64,000 nt of DNA, from positions 186,001-250,000 of the forward strand of contig JAFVHP010000011.1 in NCBI GenBank assembly GCA_017474455.1, in the 5' to 3' direction. The DNA is from Lachnospiraceae bacterium (GTDB lineage Bacteria > Bacillota > Clostridia > Lachnospirales > Lachnospiraceae). The stretch's first letter is position 1. Each line of letters opens with the position of its first letter. This document shows positions 63,204 through 64,000 of this stretch, piece after piece. The notes beneath the pieces were generated by a model. The model made no database searches and was not told where the DNA came from. It saw nothing but the letters and a program-made list of their open reading frames with translations. Made by a program: the position numbers and the translations under genes.

Positions 63204-64000
63204 TTATTCTTCTTTTTCGGTAACCATGATATGCAGCTCAGCCAGCTGTTTGTCCGTTACTTCGGAAGGCGCGTTCATCAGGATGTCCTGCGCGTTTTTG
63301 TTCATGGGGAAGGGAATGATCTCACGGATCGACTCTTCGCCGGAGAGGAGCATGACCATCCTGTCTACGCCGGGCGCGATACCCGCGTGCGGCGGCGCCC
63401 CGTAGCAGAACGCGTTGTACATGGCAGGGAATTTGCTCATTACGTCTTCCTTGCCGAGCCGTACCAGTTCAAATGCTTCGATCATGATTTCCGGATCATG
63501 GTTCCTGACTGCCCCTGAAGAAAGCTCGATGCCGTTGCAGACAAGGTCATACTGATCCGCCATGATCGTAAGCGGGTCGATCCGGCCTTCCTTCGCGTCC
63601 AGAAGTGTCTGTAAGCCGCCGGTGGGCATGGAGAAAGGATTGTGGCAGAATTCCAGTTCGCCGCTTTCCTCACCGATCTCATACATGGGGAAGTCGATGA
63701 TCCAGCAGAATGCATACTGTTCTTTGTCCATATGTCCCGGGACAGCTTCGCCGAAGATCTTGATGAGGACACCCGCGCATTTCTGCGCATCCTTAAGCGG
63801 GCCGCAGGAGAGCAGGACCAGATCGCCGTTGTTTAAGCCAAGTGTACTGATGATCTCGTCTTTCCTGTCCTGCACAAATTTGGCAATGCCGCCGGCGGGA
63901 ACGCCGTTCTCATCCAGCCTGAACCAGTAGGACTTTTTGCCGGACTGGACTTCGGCAGCCGCAAGGAGCTGTTCCGTCTGCTTCCTGCTGCCTGTATAAC
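63204..64000 (-). CDS. aspS: Aspartyl-tRNA synthetase, 5' part outside window
   Basis: About 264 C-terminal residues of a class II AspRS. The frame is open to base 64000, so the start lies beyond the window. SYWFRLDENGVPAGGIAKFV belongs to the bacterial insertion (GAD) domain. FPMYEIGEESGELEFCHNPF and PPHAGIAPGVDRMVML (motif 3) are the catalytic core. It charges tRNA-Asp; whether it also charges tRNA-Asn cannot be told from this part. Confidence 0.95.
   Translation of the reverse strand, partial: YTGSRKQTEQLLAAAEVQSGKKSYWFRLDENGVPAGGIAKFVQDRKDEIISTLGLNNGDLVLLSCGPLKDAQKCAGVLIKIFGEAVPGHMDKEQYAFCWIIDFPMYEIGEESGELEFCHNPFSMPTGGLQTLLDAKEGRIDPLTIMADQYDLVCNGIELSSGAVRNHDPEIMIEAFELVRLGKEDVMSKFPAMYNAFCYGAPPHAGIAPGVDRMVMLLSGEESIREIIPFPMNKNAQDILMNAPSEVTDKQLAELHIMVTEKEE

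Noticed and set aside
1..64000. Search for tRNA, rRNA, CRISPR repeats, insertion sequences and phage genes
   Set aside because: None was recognised; the only recombinase-like gene is the catalytically degenerate XerD relative.

Overview
This window reads as a chromosomal segment from a Clostridia-class Bacillota, most likely a member or relative of the Lachnospiraceae. The evidence is the gene families (RqcH, RemA, RNase Y, an omega subunit with an acidic tail, pyrB-pyrI, a DUF5721-type protein, a giant acyl-CoA dehydratase activase), AGGAGG-type ribosome sites, sigma-A promoters of TTGACA/TATAAT type and GAAC-N4-GTTC SOS boxes. No rRNA, tRNA, CRISPR array, prophage or insertion sequence was seen. 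Coding density is high, and many genes are coupled through short stop/start overlaps.

Layout. (1) 1-12.5 kb is an AT-richer surface-glycan region. A rightward set (truncated family 2 glycosyltransferase, YfhO-like membrane protein, UDP-sugar 6-dehydrogenase, asparagine-synthetase-like protein, PdxA) converges on a leftward set (WecF-like Fuc4NAc transferase, DegT sugar aminotransferase, BKACE/DUF849 enzyme, WbqC-like protein, PglD/NeuD-like acyltransferase). The leftward set looks like a pathway that makes, N-acylates and transfers a 4-amino-4,6-dideoxy sugar, with BKACE as a possible acyl-CoA supplier. (2) 12.7-16.4 kb is a leftward operon: DUF5721-like, pyrB, pyrI, a rhodanese-TtcA fusion and a hotdog protein. 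(3) 16.5-24.4 kb holds the arginine genes: argG leftward, and GNAT-argC-argJ-argB-argD rightward from a shared control region with phased TGAAT repeats. An orphan solute-binding-like protein follows argD. (4) 24.4-31.8 kb holds comEA, a two-component system, comEC, holA and glyA. glyA is split by an apparent one-base deletion.

(5) 31.8-32.3 kb has no sizeable gene, but carries a consensus promoter and a strong terminator bracketing about 340 nt. (6) 32.3-38.9 kb has the leftward giant 2-hydroxyacyl-CoA dehydratase activase. Divergent from it is a three-gene unit of unknown role: a rhomboid-like zinc-ribbon membrane protein, a sigma-70-like protein without region 4, and a small hypothetical. 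(7) 39-46 kb holds recA (SOS-controlled), recX, rny, a XerD-like protein without catalytic residues, DAHP synthase and glycogen synthase. (8) 46-58.8 kb holds a lipid flippase, rqcH, then a long housekeeping run: yicC, remA, gmk, rpoZ, rimO, pgsA, cinA C-terminal type, gtrA, a GtrB-like glycosyltransferase, lepA and hemW. (9) 58.9-64 kb holds comM/yifB, dprA and hisS, converging on a truncated aspS.

The points most worth a second look are the aminosugar-acylation module, the orphan transcription unit at 31.9-32.3 kb, the sigma-like protein and its neighbours, the catalytically dead XerD relative, the lost metal-site aspartate in PgsA, the terminator-like hairpin inside recX, and the missing ordinary start codon of comEC.
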